Source of the DNA: a virus
IMG/VR virus record: IMGVR_UViG_3300035034_003787
Location: 1 to 44,124 of that record
Direction: 5' to 3' (one strand)
DNA: 44,124 bases
The notes under the pieces were generated by a model, which saw only the letters and a list, made by a program, of their open reading frames with translations, did not search any database and had not been told where the DNA came from. The position numbers and the translations under genes were made by a program. Each line of letters starts with the position of its first letter. Positions within the stretch are counted from its first letter, which is position 1. Below, piece by piece: positions 1 to 7,673 of this stretch.

Positions 1-277
1 AGGAAAAATAAGATCCTGGGAATATACGAAAGATAGGGTAAAATATAAAGGGTCTGATGGGAAGGACCATTCATACCTATTGGATTTTAAAATTTTTTGG
101 GAAGATTCTTTTTACTACCTAGAAACTAAAGGATATATTACAGACAATGATAGACTAAAGTGGAAAAAAACTAGAGAGAATTTTAAATTAGTCGTTTGGA
201 TGGAGGAGGATATAAAAAGGGAGGAAGATGAGATTTTGATACCAAGGTCAAAAATAAAGCAGAAAATATACGTGTAG
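1..277 (+). CDS. C-terminal part of a PD-(D/E)xK-like nuclease (partial)
   Basis: The frame is open from position 2, so the gene starts before the window; an internal TTG at 80 is not needed as a start. About 91 residues are visible. The order LLDFKI, then about ten residues, then YYLETKGY followed by NDRLKWK resembles the catalytic D...ExK core of small TnsA-like PD-(D/E)xK endonucleases found in T4-like phages (D in LLDFK, E and K in ETKG). The N-terminal half, which would settle the family, is missing. The gene ends about 35 bases before the tRNA genes, a common position for phage nucleases. Family assignment is inference from a short motif. Confidence 0.5.
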   Translation, partial: GKIRSWEYTKDRVKYKGSDGKDHSYLLDFKIFWEDSFYYLETKGYITDNDRLKWKKTRENFKLVVWMEEDIKREEDEILIPRSKIKQKIYV

Positions 278-312
278 TATCTGCAAGGATCCTAGGTCCT
301 ACTGCACTCTAC

Positions 313-404
<92 letters not shown>

Positions 405-405
405 T

Positions 406-479
406 GCCGAGATAGCTCAGTTGGCTAGAGCGCGTGATTCATGCTCACGAGGTCGAGGGTTCGAATCCCTCTCTCGGTA
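406..479 (+). tRNA. tRNA with CAU anticodon (Met, or Ile2 after modification)
   Basis: Cloverleaf: acceptor gccgaga (406-412) with tctcggt (472-478), D-arm gctc/gagc, anticodon stem cgtga (433-437)/tcacg (445-449), loop ttcatgc with anticodon CAT at 440-442, T-arm gaggg-ttcgaat-ccctc (455-471). The anticodon stem lacks the three G:C pairs of initiator tRNA, so elongator Met or lysidine-dependent Ile2 is more likely. Oddities are a G1:U72 end pair, G rather than A at position 37, and no encoded CCA, unlike the neighbouring tRNA-Ser; CCA would have to be added, possibly by the nucleotidyltransferase at 36619. Confidence 0.93.
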
Positions 480-510
480 CTACTAGCCATGGAACTTTCT
501 TTATTAGTTA

Positions 511-519
511 GATATATAA
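511..519 (+). promoter_or_regulatory. GATATATAA motif, candidate phage promoter
   Basis: GATATATAA lies 21 bases before the ATG at 541. The same nonamer, or one differing at an edge base, recurs before many genes here at similar spacing, including a minus-strand gene. This behaves like the single -10-type box of T4 late promoters (TATAAATA). Confidence 0.55.
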
Positions 520-540
520 CTTATAAAATTACCAGTATTT

Positions 541-2109
541 ATGGAGATATTAAATTTTAATGATTATACTTCGGAGGTCTTTCATATTAAAGAAAATGTA
601 AAAGCCGCTAAAAAATATATGCTTAAGAATTTTTCTGGTGATAAGGGGGAAAATATAGATCCTCGGATAAAAGAAAAGTTTGAAGAAATCTTAGAATTAA
701 CCAAAAAATCCCCTGGGTATACTTACCCATTTACCCTATTCCGTTTTTCTGATCAGGGAGTATCAATAGAAGAACTAGAGAATTTATTAAGTTGGATAAC
801 CCAAAACAAACAGGTCCTTTCAAGGCTTCCAAAGAATATAGAGGAATATTCCAAAATAGACAAAAAAGAAAATGGTGATATCGGAGGATTCGAGCAGCTA
901 AATGATGATATAGCTACTTTAGAATTAGAAAAGGATGCCAGGTGGTTTATTAAAGAACTTCCTGGGGATTTGAGAAGACAGTATAGGGATGCGGACGCTA
1001 CTGAAAAAAAGCAACTCCATACATTAGTTAAAGTTTGGATGAAAGAAATCCCCGGAATAGAAAATGATTTCGAAAATGAAACGAGGAGAGGATTTTTCGG
1101 AAGAATTAAAGAAATTCAAAAAGATTTTTCTACTATTTTCCTTCCGAGGTTTAGTTCTTATATAAAAGGGTTTAATGCAACAAAAACTATTCAGGATAAA
1201 GTAATTAAGCACTATGAAAATAATTTGGGAGCTATAAGTTTAGAATTAACTGATGGGGTTTTTCCAATTTTTACATTTACTGAAAAAGCTCAAAAAGACC
1301 TATGTTCTATGGGTAATTGGTGTATAAATACTGGATCCTTTAAGGGTTATACAGGTACAGGTAGAATCCAGCTAAATATATATAATTTTAACGAAGAGGT
1401 CGGCTCACAGTATTATTTAACCGGAATTACGATAAGAGATGATGAGGGAAATTATTCCATTTCTTCTTCAGCAGATATCAATAATCGCTCCATTGGAGCT
1501 GGGGATTTAAGTAAATGGTTCGAATCCACTGGAAATAAAATTTATTCAGAAGAAGCTACAAAAAAAATAACTATTTCTCTTCCGTGGATGTTTTCAACTA
1601 AAGAGATATTAGAAGAATGTCATTCAGCATCCGCTATTATAGACCTTTTTAAAGAAATAAGAAATGGTTTAGATAATAATAAAACGAGAATAATAGGGTG
1701 GCTATTAGATGGAGTAAATAAAGATGAATTACCAGAATCGCTTAAGGATAGCTCGGAAGCTATAGAGAAATCCGTAAAAATGGTGATAGGAAAAATACTA
1801 GAAAAGGATGAAAATTTAGGCCATTTTTCTGAATATTATAAAATTAAAGGAGTTTTAACTTCCTCTGATATTAAGTTTTATAAAAAATTCGTAGTTAATA
1901 AAATTTCATCCTCAGACAGAAAGGAGATAAGAGAAAAAACTTTAAAATCAATAGATAGAGTAACTGAAGTTTCCGGTTTTATAAATAAAGAGGCTGTCGC
2001 ATATGATTCTGTATCGGATTGGATTAAAGAACTTCCAAAATCTGCGATTGATACTATATTGGAAATAAATAAGAATAAAGAGGAAATAAAAAAGTGTTAT
2101 GAAAGGTAA
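541..2109 (+). CDS. Unknown 522-aa protein with a capsid-targeting-like N-terminus
   Basis: Function not recognised. The N-terminus reads MEILNFNDY...HIKE, a hydrophobic/acidic start ending in an I-x-E site, matching the pattern of T4 internal head proteins whose targeting peptide is cut after (L/I)-x-E by the prohead protease. The rest is mostly charged helix. A central segment (about residues 255-325) with LCSMGNWCINTGSF, then GTGRIQLNIYNF and a second strand-rich stretch, looks like a compact beta domain with a WC core. It is first of four consecutive genes with this kind of N-terminus and overlaps the next by 11 bases. GATATATAA lies 21 bases upstream. Inference: packaged in the head and possibly injected. 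Confidence 0.9.
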   Translation: MEILNFNDYTSEVFHIKENVKAAKKYMLKNFSGDKGENIDPRIKEKFEEILELTKKSPGYTYPFTLFRFSDQGVSIEELENLLSWITQNKQVLSRLPKNIEEYSKIDKKENGDIGGFEQLNDDIATLELEKDARWFIKELPGDLRRQYRDADATEKKQLHTLVKVWMKEIPGIENDFENETRRGFFGRIKEIQKDFSTIFLPRFSSYIKGFNATKTIQDKVIKHYENNLGAISLELTDGVFPIFTFTEKAQKDLCSMGNWCINTGSFKGYTGTGRIQLNIYNFNEEVGSQYYLTGITIRDDEGNYSISSSADINNRSIGAGDLSKWFESTGNKIYSEEATKKITISLPWMFSTKEILEECHSASAIIDLFKEIRNGLDNNKTRIIGWLLDGVNKDELPESLKDSSEAIEKSVKMVIGKILEKDENLGHFSEYYKIKGVLTSSDIKFYKKFVVNKISSSDRKEIREKTLKSIDRVTEVSGFINKEAVAYDSVSDWIKELPKSAIDTILEINKNKEEIKKCYER

Positions 2110-2347
2110 AAAAATAATCAATAAATTCAAGGACTTTCTTATGGAATTTAAAATTTCCTCAGAAAGCGGGCCCGATACTAAACCAGCCCCAACTAAACCA
2201 GCTACTAGACCAGCTACTAGACCAGCTACTAGACCAAGTAGACCTGGTCCTATTCCAACAAAAAGACCTTTTAAAAATCCAGAACCTGCAAAAGCTGAAG
2301 TTTCTGAAGTTCTTGAAAGAATGGAAAAAATAATAAAAGAAAATTAA
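2099..2347 (+). CDS. Small Pro/Thr-rich protein with capsid-targeting-like N-terminus
   Basis: 82 residues. The N-terminus contains FKDFLME, resembling T4 YQEFIAE, with an L-M-E cleavage-type site near residue 16. The middle (about 27-60) is a disordered Pro/Ala/Thr/Arg linker with KPATRPATRPATRP repeats; the C-terminus is a short charged helix. The start overlaps the upstream stop by 11 bases and the next gene follows at once, so it sits in one transcription unit with its neighbours. Function unknown; a small, basic, flexible internal head protein would fit. Confidence 0.85.
   Translation: MKGKKIINKFKDFLMEFKISSESGPDTKPAPTKPATRPATRPATRPSRPGPIPTKRPFKNPEPAKAEVSEVLERMEKIIKEN
2198..2233 (+). repeat. 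Three tandem copies of a 12-bp unit inside a coding region
   Basis: ccagctactaga is repeated exactly three times (2198, 2210, 2222) and encodes the P-A-T-R repeats of the 82-aa protein. Exact identity at the DNA level suggests recent slippage expansion. Confidence 0.97.
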
Positions 2348-2348
2348 A

Positions 2349-3683
2349 ATGAAAAATAGGATTTTTAACTTTTTAGATTTTATAAACGAAGCTGATTTTA
2401 GAGAAAATCCAGCGGTAACTAAGGAATATCTTAATTCATTAGACCAGAGAGGACAAAAAAGAGCTGATGATCTAGGAAGAAAATACGGAAGAGAAATGGT
2501 TCAACTAATGTCTTTCGTTTGGGAAGTAAAAAGAATTCAAAGCGGTAAAGAGGAAAAACTTGAAAAACTAGCTCATAAAGTAATGTTAAATGAATTCGAA
2601 GATATTTTAGGTGGGACTCAAATGATTTTTAAAATTCCTATCGATGAAAAAATAGAATTACCAAAGCCTGAAGAATGTAAAAAATGTAAGATTCCAAATT
2701 GGAAGGAAATAAAAGACAATGACGTAATTAATGCAATACATAAAAGAAAAATTTTAAATATGGTTGCTCAAGGTGAAGCTCTGAATGCTAAAAAAATATT
2801 CTTAAACCCCTTATCTGAAAGGGGAATATTCTTCATTTTCGGTAGAGAAGAAGGTAAAAAATACTTAGATTTACTTGTTAAAATTTCAGATATAGCTTCA
2901 GCTCTCGATTGGAATATTCCAGAGGAAATACAAAAAGAAATGTGGGAGCAAGGGGATTCTTTCGCGGGATTTAGTAAAATTGAATGGGAACCTGAAAAGG
3001 AAAAGAAAAAGGAAGAGGAAGAGGAAGAGGAAGAAAAATATCCTGACGAAGAATCTATAGAGGGAGCGACTATTCATGCAGTTGGCTTAGATTATGCTAT
3101 GCTAATTCATGAAGGGCTTAAGGGAATATGGGGTTTAATAAATCAAGCTGGAATGGCACATTTAGCAGAACCTGATATTGAAAAAGTATTTACTAACGCG
3201 GATACGATAGAAGACGAGATCCAAGATCTAAAAAGAGCAAATTTAACAACAGGGGATTTGAGAGATTTTTTAAATAGTTTTCCTGATTTATCATATTTAA
3301 AAAACGGTAGAGCTTATATTTGGGGAAAAATGATAAGTTCTGAAGTACTTTCGGATAAAGAATTCCTTCATGTTATGAAGCTAATATGGGAATCTTCTCC
3401 TTTATATAATAAGGATAAAGAATATTCAGAGGAGGAAAAAAGGAAAGCTAAAAAAGCTATGGATGAGGTTAGACCTTTAATAGATGGAATAATTAAGGAT
3501 ACACTTAGGGAATATAAAAATTGGGCAGCAGAAGCAGCATACTATGATATGGACATAGAAAATCAAGTAGGTGATTCTGAAGAGATGGAACTTAATTTGG
3601 ACGATATTTTAGATAAAATAAGTGACGTTGGTTTTGAAAATCTAACCCCAATGGAAAAGAATTTCTTAGATAATATAAAATAA
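2349..3683 (+). CDS. Unknown 444-aa protein with capsid-targeting-like N-terminus
   Basis: The N-terminus FNFLDFINEADF is the clearest match here to the T4 internal-protein signal (F-x-x-F-I-x-E followed by A), with a predicted cut after I-N-E. Around residues 210-235 there is a KE-rich acidic stretch. Next comes a helical segment with HAVGLDYAMLIHEGLKGI and GLINQAG; the HEGLK motif is not HExxH, so a metalloprotease is not supported. A pair of cysteines (CKKC, about residue 112) is visible. Function unknown. It follows the previous stop by one base and is co-oriented with the other candidate head-packaged genes. Confidence 0.9.
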   Translation: MKNRIFNFLDFINEADFRENPAVTKEYLNSLDQRGQKRADDLGRKYGREMVQLMSFVWEVKRIQSGKEEKLEKLAHKVMLNEFEDILGGTQMIFKIPIDEKIELPKPEECKKCKIPNWKEIKDNDVINAIHKRKILNMVAQGEALNAKKIFLNPLSERGIFFIFGREEGKKYLDLLVKISDIASALDWNIPEEIQKEMWEQGDSFAGFSKIEWEPEKEKKKEEEEEEEEKYPDEESIEGATIHAVGLDYAMLIHEGLKGIWGLINQAGMAHLAEPDIEKVFTNADTIEDEIQDLKRANLTTGDLRDFLNSFPDLSYLKNGRAYIWGKMISSEVLSDKEFLHVMKLIWESSPLYNKDKEYSEEEKRKAKKAMDEVRPLIDGIIKDTLREYKNWAAEAAYYDMDIENQVGDSEEMELNLDDILDKISDVGFENLTPMEKNFLDNIK

Positions 3684-3694
3684 TATAAAATAAT

Positions 3695-4063
3695 ATGAAA
3701 AATATGAAAAATTTCGTTGATTTTAATAAAGTTAACGAATCCAAAAGAGATCTAAAAATAAGCCAGACTGATTTCGAAAAGATTAAAGCATATAAAGGAG
3801 GAGCTAATCCAAAAGCTACTGAATTGAAAGGTGATTTGGACCAAGCTATAGAACTCATCAATAATATTGAGGATAGAACCGAAGCTATAATGCTATATAA
3901 AGATATTATTTATACATATCCGGAATGGTCAGTAACTCAGGATACTATTGAAAGTAGAGACTCAAATTCAGAATCTGCTAAAAAAATTCAACTTGCTAAT
4001 ATAATGAGTCACAAATTACATTCTGATGATTCAAAAATGGGTATTCAAGGAGAATTATTTTAA
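3695..4063 (+). CDS. Unknown 122-aa protein with capsid-targeting-like N-terminus
   Basis: Starts MKNMKNFVDFNKVNE then SKRD, again an F-x-x-F plus (V/L)-N-E pattern compatible with prohead-protease cleavage after residue 15. The remainder is charged and helical with no recognised domain. The ATG at 3704 is an alternative start but would shorten the conserved N-terminal motif, so 3695 is preferred. Last of the four-gene run 541-4063. Confidence 0.85.
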   Translation: MKNMKNFVDFNKVNESKRDLKISQTDFEKIKAYKGGANPKATELKGDLDQAIELINNIEDRTEAIMLYKDIIYTYPEWSVTQDTIESRDSNSESAKKIQLANIMSHKLHSDDSKMGIQGELF

Positions 4064-4082
4064 AACTGTTAATTAATTTTCA

Positions 4083-4090
4083 TATATTTG
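4083..4090 (+). promoter_or_regulatory. TATATTTG, Bacteroidetes-type -7 promoter box
   Basis: Exact match to the Bacteroidetes housekeeping -7 consensus TAnnTTTG. The box ends only four bases before the kptA ATG, so a transcript from it would be nearly leaderless. No convincing -33 TTG was fixed by eye. Confidence 0.5.
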
Positions 4091-4094
4091 TAAT

Positions 4095-4625
4095 ATGAAA
4101 AAAATAAGTAAACTACTTAGTTTTGTGCTTAGACACAATCCAGGTTCATTGGGCATCGAATTAGACCAGAATGGCTGGGCTAATAAAAAAGAGTTAATTT
4201 TGGCTATTAAAGAACACAACGGTATAGAAGTATCGGAAAGTGACATTGACACAATAGTTGAAACTAACGATAAGAAAAGATTCATTCTTAGCGAAGATGG
4301 TAAAAGCATTAGAGCTAATCAGGGGCATTCTATAAATGTGGATGTTCAACTAAAAGAGTTTCCACCACCAGAATATTTATTTCACGGAACTGTTAATAGG
4401 TTCAAGTCGGATATAATGAGGGAAGGACTGAAAAAAATGAAGCGGAAACACGTTCATTTGAGTTCTGATATAGATACAGCTATTAACGTAGGAAGGAGAA
4501 GAGGTAAGGCTATAATACTTAGAATAAAAGCCGGAGATATGCAGCTGGATGGCTATAAGTTTTATCTATCAGAAAATGGGGTATGGCTTACCGATCACGT
4601 ACCTTCTGAATACATAGAATTTTAA
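4095..4625 (+). CDS. kptA: RNA 2'-phosphotransferase (Tpt1/KptA)
   Basis: Removes an internal 2'-phosphate from RNA, using NAD+ and releasing ADP-ribose 1'',2''-cyclic phosphate. At 176 residues it is close to the bacterial KptA length. Visible family motifs: LSFVLRHNP with the Arg-His pair (R13, H14), NGW, IRANQGHS (R73), LFHGT, HVHLS and an Arg-rich GRRRGKAIILRI segment in the NAD-binding half. It fits the other RNA-repair genes here (RlaP-like, RNA ligase, cyclic-phosphate receiver). It has its own host-type promoter box just upstream, suggesting early expression apart from the preceding genes. Identification is firm; use in healing tRNA damage is inference. Confidence 0.97.
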   Translation: MKKISKLLSFVLRHNPGSLGIELDQNGWANKKELILAIKEHNGIEVSESDIDTIVETNDKKRFILSEDGKSIRANQGHSINVDVQLKEFPPPEYLFHGTVNRFKSDIMREGLKKMKRKHVHLSSDIDTAINVGRRRGKAIILRIKAGDMQLDGYKFYLSENGVWLTDHVPSEYIEF

Positions 4626-4668
4626 GAAACTTTTTCTATTTTCCAGGGTATAAATTAAAAATAATCTA

Positions 4669-5538
4669 ATGATAGAAAATTACATAACCCAGATAGAGAT
4701 AAAGGATGATATTAAGGCTGGTGAGATAAGCTATTTATCTATGGAGGACTCTCCAAAATCTCCTTTAGAGAATTCTTCGGAAATGCCAACTATCTCTCTT
4801 AAACCTGAAAAAATGGCTTTCTCATTGGAAAGGTTTCAGGTATCTTCGGAAATTCCAAAGGAAGCGGAAAGGAATTTAAAAGAGTTTGGAATTGATACCT
4901 ATAAAATGGTAGAAAAAACTCTTATGGAGGAATTAATACATTCCAGACAAAGGGCTATTATAAAAGAAATGTGGGACGTTTCTGAAAAATTTCAAAACAC
5001 TAGAGATGTTAAATGGTGGAACCAAATTTTTGGAAAATGGAATCCTCCAATAAAATCTGAAAAATTAGTAATTAGATTAGCTGAGATGACTCATATGGTA
5101 GCTAAAAATAGTAGGAGAGGACCGGCAAACTTTGCTATAATCTCTTTCTGGGATAAACACATATTTGAAGATTGCGTTAAATTTGTTTATATTAACTCTG
5201 GAGAAATTGAGAATACTAAAGGAATCCACGAAGTTGGCAGCATTATGGGGATTACTATTCTTGTAGACCCTTATGCAGAAAGGAGTAAAATGATAATAGG
5301 AAGAAAGGCTCTAAATAGTGACGGAATTGTCTCCGTATTTTCTAAACCAGAACTAGAAAAGTCTGAGAGATTTGTTTATGACTTAGAGATCCCAAAAATT
5401 GTTTTATCTTTACGTAATAGAAGTAAAATTTTGAGCGTTCCTGAATCTAACCTTAGTTATATGAATACGGAAATAACCTATTCAAGAAGTCCTTTTATAT
5501 CTCACATTAAAGAAAAAATTAGATCGATATTTAAATAA
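4669..5538 (+). CDS. Distant T4 gp23/gp24-like capsid-fold candidate
   Basis: 289 residues. The segment NSRRGPANFAIIS, then GIHEVGSIMGITILVDPYA, then MIIGRKALNSDGIVSVF follows the order seen in T4 major capsid protein gp23 and vertex protein gp24: (R/S)RG-x-(G/A)NF-v-i-s, a Gly-rich strand leading to VDPYA, and a v-G-yKG-x-n-x-DaGv stretch. It is much shorter than gp23 (about 520 aa), so it is more likely a vertex or accessory capsid paralogue, or a structural relative. The neighbouring head-targeted genes fit a head module. A T4-late-like TATAAATTA lies at 4649-4657. The assignment rests on motif order only. Confidence 0.5.
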   Translation: MIENYITQIEIKDDIKAGEISYLSMEDSPKSPLENSSEMPTISLKPEKMAFSLERFQVSSEIPKEAERNLKEFGIDTYKMVEKTLMEELIHSRQRAIIKEMWDVSEKFQNTRDVKWWNQIFGKWNPPIKSEKLVIRLAEMTHMVAKNSRRGPANFAIISFWDKHIFEDCVKFVYINSGEIENTKGIHEVGSIMGITILVDPYAERSKMIIGRKALNSDGIVSVFSKPELEKSERFVYDLEIPKIVLSLRNRSKILSVPESNLSYMNTEITYSRSPFISHIKEKIRSIFK

Positions 5539-5540
5539 TT

Positions 5541-5549
5541 AATATATAG
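5541..5549 (+). promoter_or_regulatory. AATATATAG, weak variant of the GATATATAA motif
   Basis: Positioned 19 bases before the ATG at 5569, the same spacing as the stronger copies. It differs from the consensus at both ends. Confidence 0.3.
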
Positions 5550-5568
5550 ATAAAATATAGAGAATGCT

Positions 5569-5841
5569 ATGAACAACGAGAAATTCTATGTATTATATCT
5601 AGATCTTAGAGGCAATTCACCAGAAAGAGCTAAAAGAAAGGTTAAAGAAATGGAGGACGTAATTAACTCTTCACTAAAAAGACCAGGAGATAGATGGCTT
5701 ATTCTTCCTGCAGAAAAAACAGATCTAGTTTGTATAGATCCTATAATTTTGAAAGGAAAAGAAGCTTCAAATTTTATTGAAACTTTCAATGAAACTAGGA
5801 ATAAGATATATACAAAGTTAGGCTTGGATAAAACCAAATAA
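5569..5841 (+). CDS. Unknown 90-aa protein
   Basis: Not recognised. It begins with a beta strand (KFYVLYLDLRG), then a helix rich in Lys/Glu, a second strand pair (RWLILP, LVCIDPI) and a C-terminal helix: a compact alpha/beta domain. Followed 20 bases later by a strong terminator, so it is the last gene of its unit. Confidence 0.8.
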   Translation: MNNEKFYVLYLDLRGNSPERAKRKVKEMEDVINSSLKRPGDRWLILPAEKTDLVCIDPIILKGKEASNFIETFNETRNKIYTKLGLDKTK

Positions 5842-5861
5842 CCTAACAGATACCAGGATGG

Positions 5862-5892
5862 AAAAACTTACCGAATTCGGTAAGTTTTTTTT
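5862..5892 (+). terminator. Rho-independent terminator
   Basis: A perfect 12-bp stem (aaaaacttaccg, 5862-5873, with cggtaagttttt, 5878-5889) closes on the loop aatt and runs into eight T residues. It separates the capsid-like unit from the PrsW gene, whose promoter motif begins eight bases later. Confidence 0.93.
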
Positions 5893-5899
5893 GTGGACT

Positions 5900-5908
5900 G
5901 ATATATAA
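5900..5908 (+). promoter_or_regulatory. GATATATAA motif, candidate phage promoter
   Basis: Exact motif directly after a terminator and only five bases before the ATG of the PrsW-like gene. The next in-frame ATG codons (M36, M42) lie inside the protein, so either the transcript is almost leaderless or this copy is used unusually. Confidence 0.5.
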
Positions 5909-5913
5909 GTTCT

Positions 5914-6726
5914 ATGATCCTAATAACCTTATATAGTTTATTACCAGCTCTACTTTATGCTTTTTTAATATACGGTACTATCCCCTATAAAACAGTTAAT
6001 CTAAAAAAATCTTCAGTTTATTTAATTTCTGGGTTTATGGTTGCGGTTTCCATGACTCTATTTTACTATTCTATGGGATATGAAAATATAAAGGCTTTCA
6101 ATTACCTCATAGTAAATTCCCTGGAATGGCTAGGGAATCCCTTTATTGACAAGGCTTTTAATACTAACTTTTTAAGAATAGGACTAATGGAGGAATTATT
6201 TAAACTCTATATGTTTCTATTAGTGGCTGGGATTTTAGGTAGAAAAGGTAAAAAAAGAAATCACCCAGTAGCCAATATGTTTTACTTTGCTTTAGTTGGT
6301 ATGGGGTTTGGAGTAATAGAAAATGCTAGCTATATTTATAGCAGATCTATGGACATATATTTGTTAAGGTCCACCTTCCCAATATTACTTCATATGATAT
6401 GTGGCCTTTTCGCAGGGTATTGGATAGCGCTAGGAGAAATGAAACCAAGTTTTAAAGACGAAACCTATTTTGGACTTCTGTTTAAAAAGTACCCTAAATA
6501 TAAAAGGGGCATATTTATCATAATAGCTTTAATCTCTGCTACATTTACTCATGGACTTTATAATTTTAGTGCTACTATTTTTCCTGGTCAGGCATACCCT
6601 ATACTTATGATCATTTTATCTACTGGAATAACCGGAGCTTATTTTGGAGCTATTCATATAAATCAATTGGCTAAGAGTAGGGTAATTATAAACCCCGAAA
6701 AAAGAAATCAAACTAGGCTATTATAA
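5914..6726 (+). CDS. prsW: PrsW-family intramembrane metalloprotease
   Basis: 270 residues with about seven hydrophobic segments. The PrsW signature is complete: MEELFKLY (EExxK, near residue 91), GFGVIENASYI, LHMICGLFAGY and THGLYNF, which supply the glutamates and histidines of the membrane-embedded metal site. In Bacillus, PrsW cuts an anti-sigma factor; other members cut membrane proteins. In a phage the substrate is unknown; an envelope stress regulator or phage membrane protein is possible. A terminator and promoter motif lie just upstream, so it begins a new unit. Confidence 0.85.
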   Translation: MILITLYSLLPALLYAFLIYGTIPYKTVNLKKSSVYLISGFMVAVSMTLFYYSMGYENIKAFNYLIVNSLEWLGNPFIDKAFNTNFLRIGLMEELFKLYMFLLVAGILGRKGKKRNHPVANMFYFALVGMGFGVIENASYIYSRSMDIYLLRSTFPILLHMICGLFAGYWIALGEMKPSFKDETYFGLLFKKYPKYKRGIFIIIALISATFTHGLYNFSATIFPGQAYPILMIILSTGITGAYFGAIHINQLAKSRVIINPEKRNQTRLL

Positions 6727-6780
6727 CGAAACTTCTACTCTAGATTCCCATATAAATTATTATTAAAGGCAATCTAAATA

Positions 6781-6957
6781 ATGAGAATCCATATTTATAT
6801 AGAAAAAGAAAATTTAAAGGATCTAAATGAGGCTTTGGCTCTGAGAAATTTTAATCTAATTCCTAAATATTTTCGTAGGATTGAATTTTCATTAAAGAAT
6901 GAGCTAGAAGTTTCAATAACTACAAATGAATACCTTTGGTTAGAAGATAACAAATGA
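6781..6957 (+). CDS. Unknown 58-aa protein
   Basis: A short open frame from ATG 6781 to TGA 6955-6957, overlapping the Nudix ATG by four bases (ATGA), which argues that it is translated and coupled. The protein starts MRIHIYIEKENLKDLNEAL and has alternating strands and one helix. A TATAAATTA motif lies 21 bases upstream at 6751. Function unknown. Confidence 0.75.
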   Translation: MRIHIYIEKENLKDLNEALALRNFNLIPKYFRRIEFSLKNELEVSITTNEYLWLEDNK

Positions 6958-7382
6958 AAGTTTCCGCAGGAATCGCTATATTTTGGGAGGATAAGATTCT
7001 TATGGCCCAACCTAAAAATTCAAGGCAATGGGAAAGGTATACTCCGCCGAAAGGGGGTATCGAGGAAGGGGAAACTCTTGCTCAGACAGCATCCAGGGAA
7101 ACCTTTGAAGAAGTTGGGATTTATATAGATCCAAACAAACTAAACCCTAAAAAATCCGAGATTATTATTTATGATAATTCCAAAGGTAAAGTATACAAAA
7201 AGGTACATCTTTTTGAGTATAGGATAAAAAAACTTTCTGATATAAAACTAAAATCTGAAATACTTCCCAAAAATATGCTACAATCAGATGAAATAGGGGA
7301 AGCTCATTTTATGGATTGGGAAGAGTGCGAAGAAAAATCTTTAAAACGTTACATTAATTACATCAAAAAAAGAATAGGTTAA
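6954..7382 (+). CDS. Nudix hydrolase
   Basis: 142 residues. The Nudix box G-x5-E-x7-REUxEExGU is complete: GGIEEGETL followed by SRETFEEVGI. The KGGIEEGE context (PPKGGIEEG) resembles Nudix enzymes of the MutT/RppH/diadenosine-polyphosphate type. It hydrolyses a nucleoside diphosphate linked to another group; the substrate (oxidised dNTP, ADP-ribose, RNA 5' end, ApnA) cannot be told from sequence. Translationally coupled to the 58-aa gene and placed in a nucleotide-related stretch. Confidence 0.93.
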   Translation: MKVSAGIAIFWEDKILMAQPKNSRQWERYTPPKGGIEEGETLAQTASRETFEEVGIYIDPNKLNPKKSEIIIYDNSKGKVYKKVHLFEYRIKKLSDIKLKSEILPKNMLQSDEIGEAHFMDWEECEEKSLKRYINYIKKRIG

Positions 7383-7385
7383 GTT

Positions 7386-7673
7386 ATGGAAATGATGAAA
7401 GGCTTAAATTTAAAAGGGTCAACATTAAATGAGGGTCAGCTGGAAGAGCTAATCTCGGGGCAATTAAGATATAAAGGGAAAACTATAGAAGAGATTTCAA
7501 AAAATCCTAGCTGGAGAACCCAAAATAGGTTGACCCTTTCGGAATACAGGGAATGGTGCAGCTGGGCGGTAGATCTTCTAACAACCAAACATTTCTTAGA
7601 TGAAAAGGAAGCTCATGTAGAGTTATCTTGGATGGAATTAAAATTTGGTCTTAATGTAAATTATGGAAACTAG
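7386..7673 (+). CDS. Unknown 95-aa protein
   Basis: Not recognised. A soluble helical protein rich in Trp and Glu (SWRTQNRLTLSEYREWCSWA). It overlaps the following P-loop gene by 11 bases and sits between Nudix and the nucleotide-metabolism genes. No membrane segment or metal site is visible. Confidence 0.8.
   Translation: MEMMKGLNLKGSTLNEGQLEELISGQLRYKGKTIEEISKNPSWRTQNRLTLSEYREWCSWAVDLLTTKHFLDEKEAHVELSWMELKFGLNVNYGN

Noticed and set aside
3061-3200. Metalloprotease site in the 444-aa head-targeted protein (IHEGLKG)
   Set aside because: The motif is HExxK, not HExxH, and no third ligand pattern is visible.
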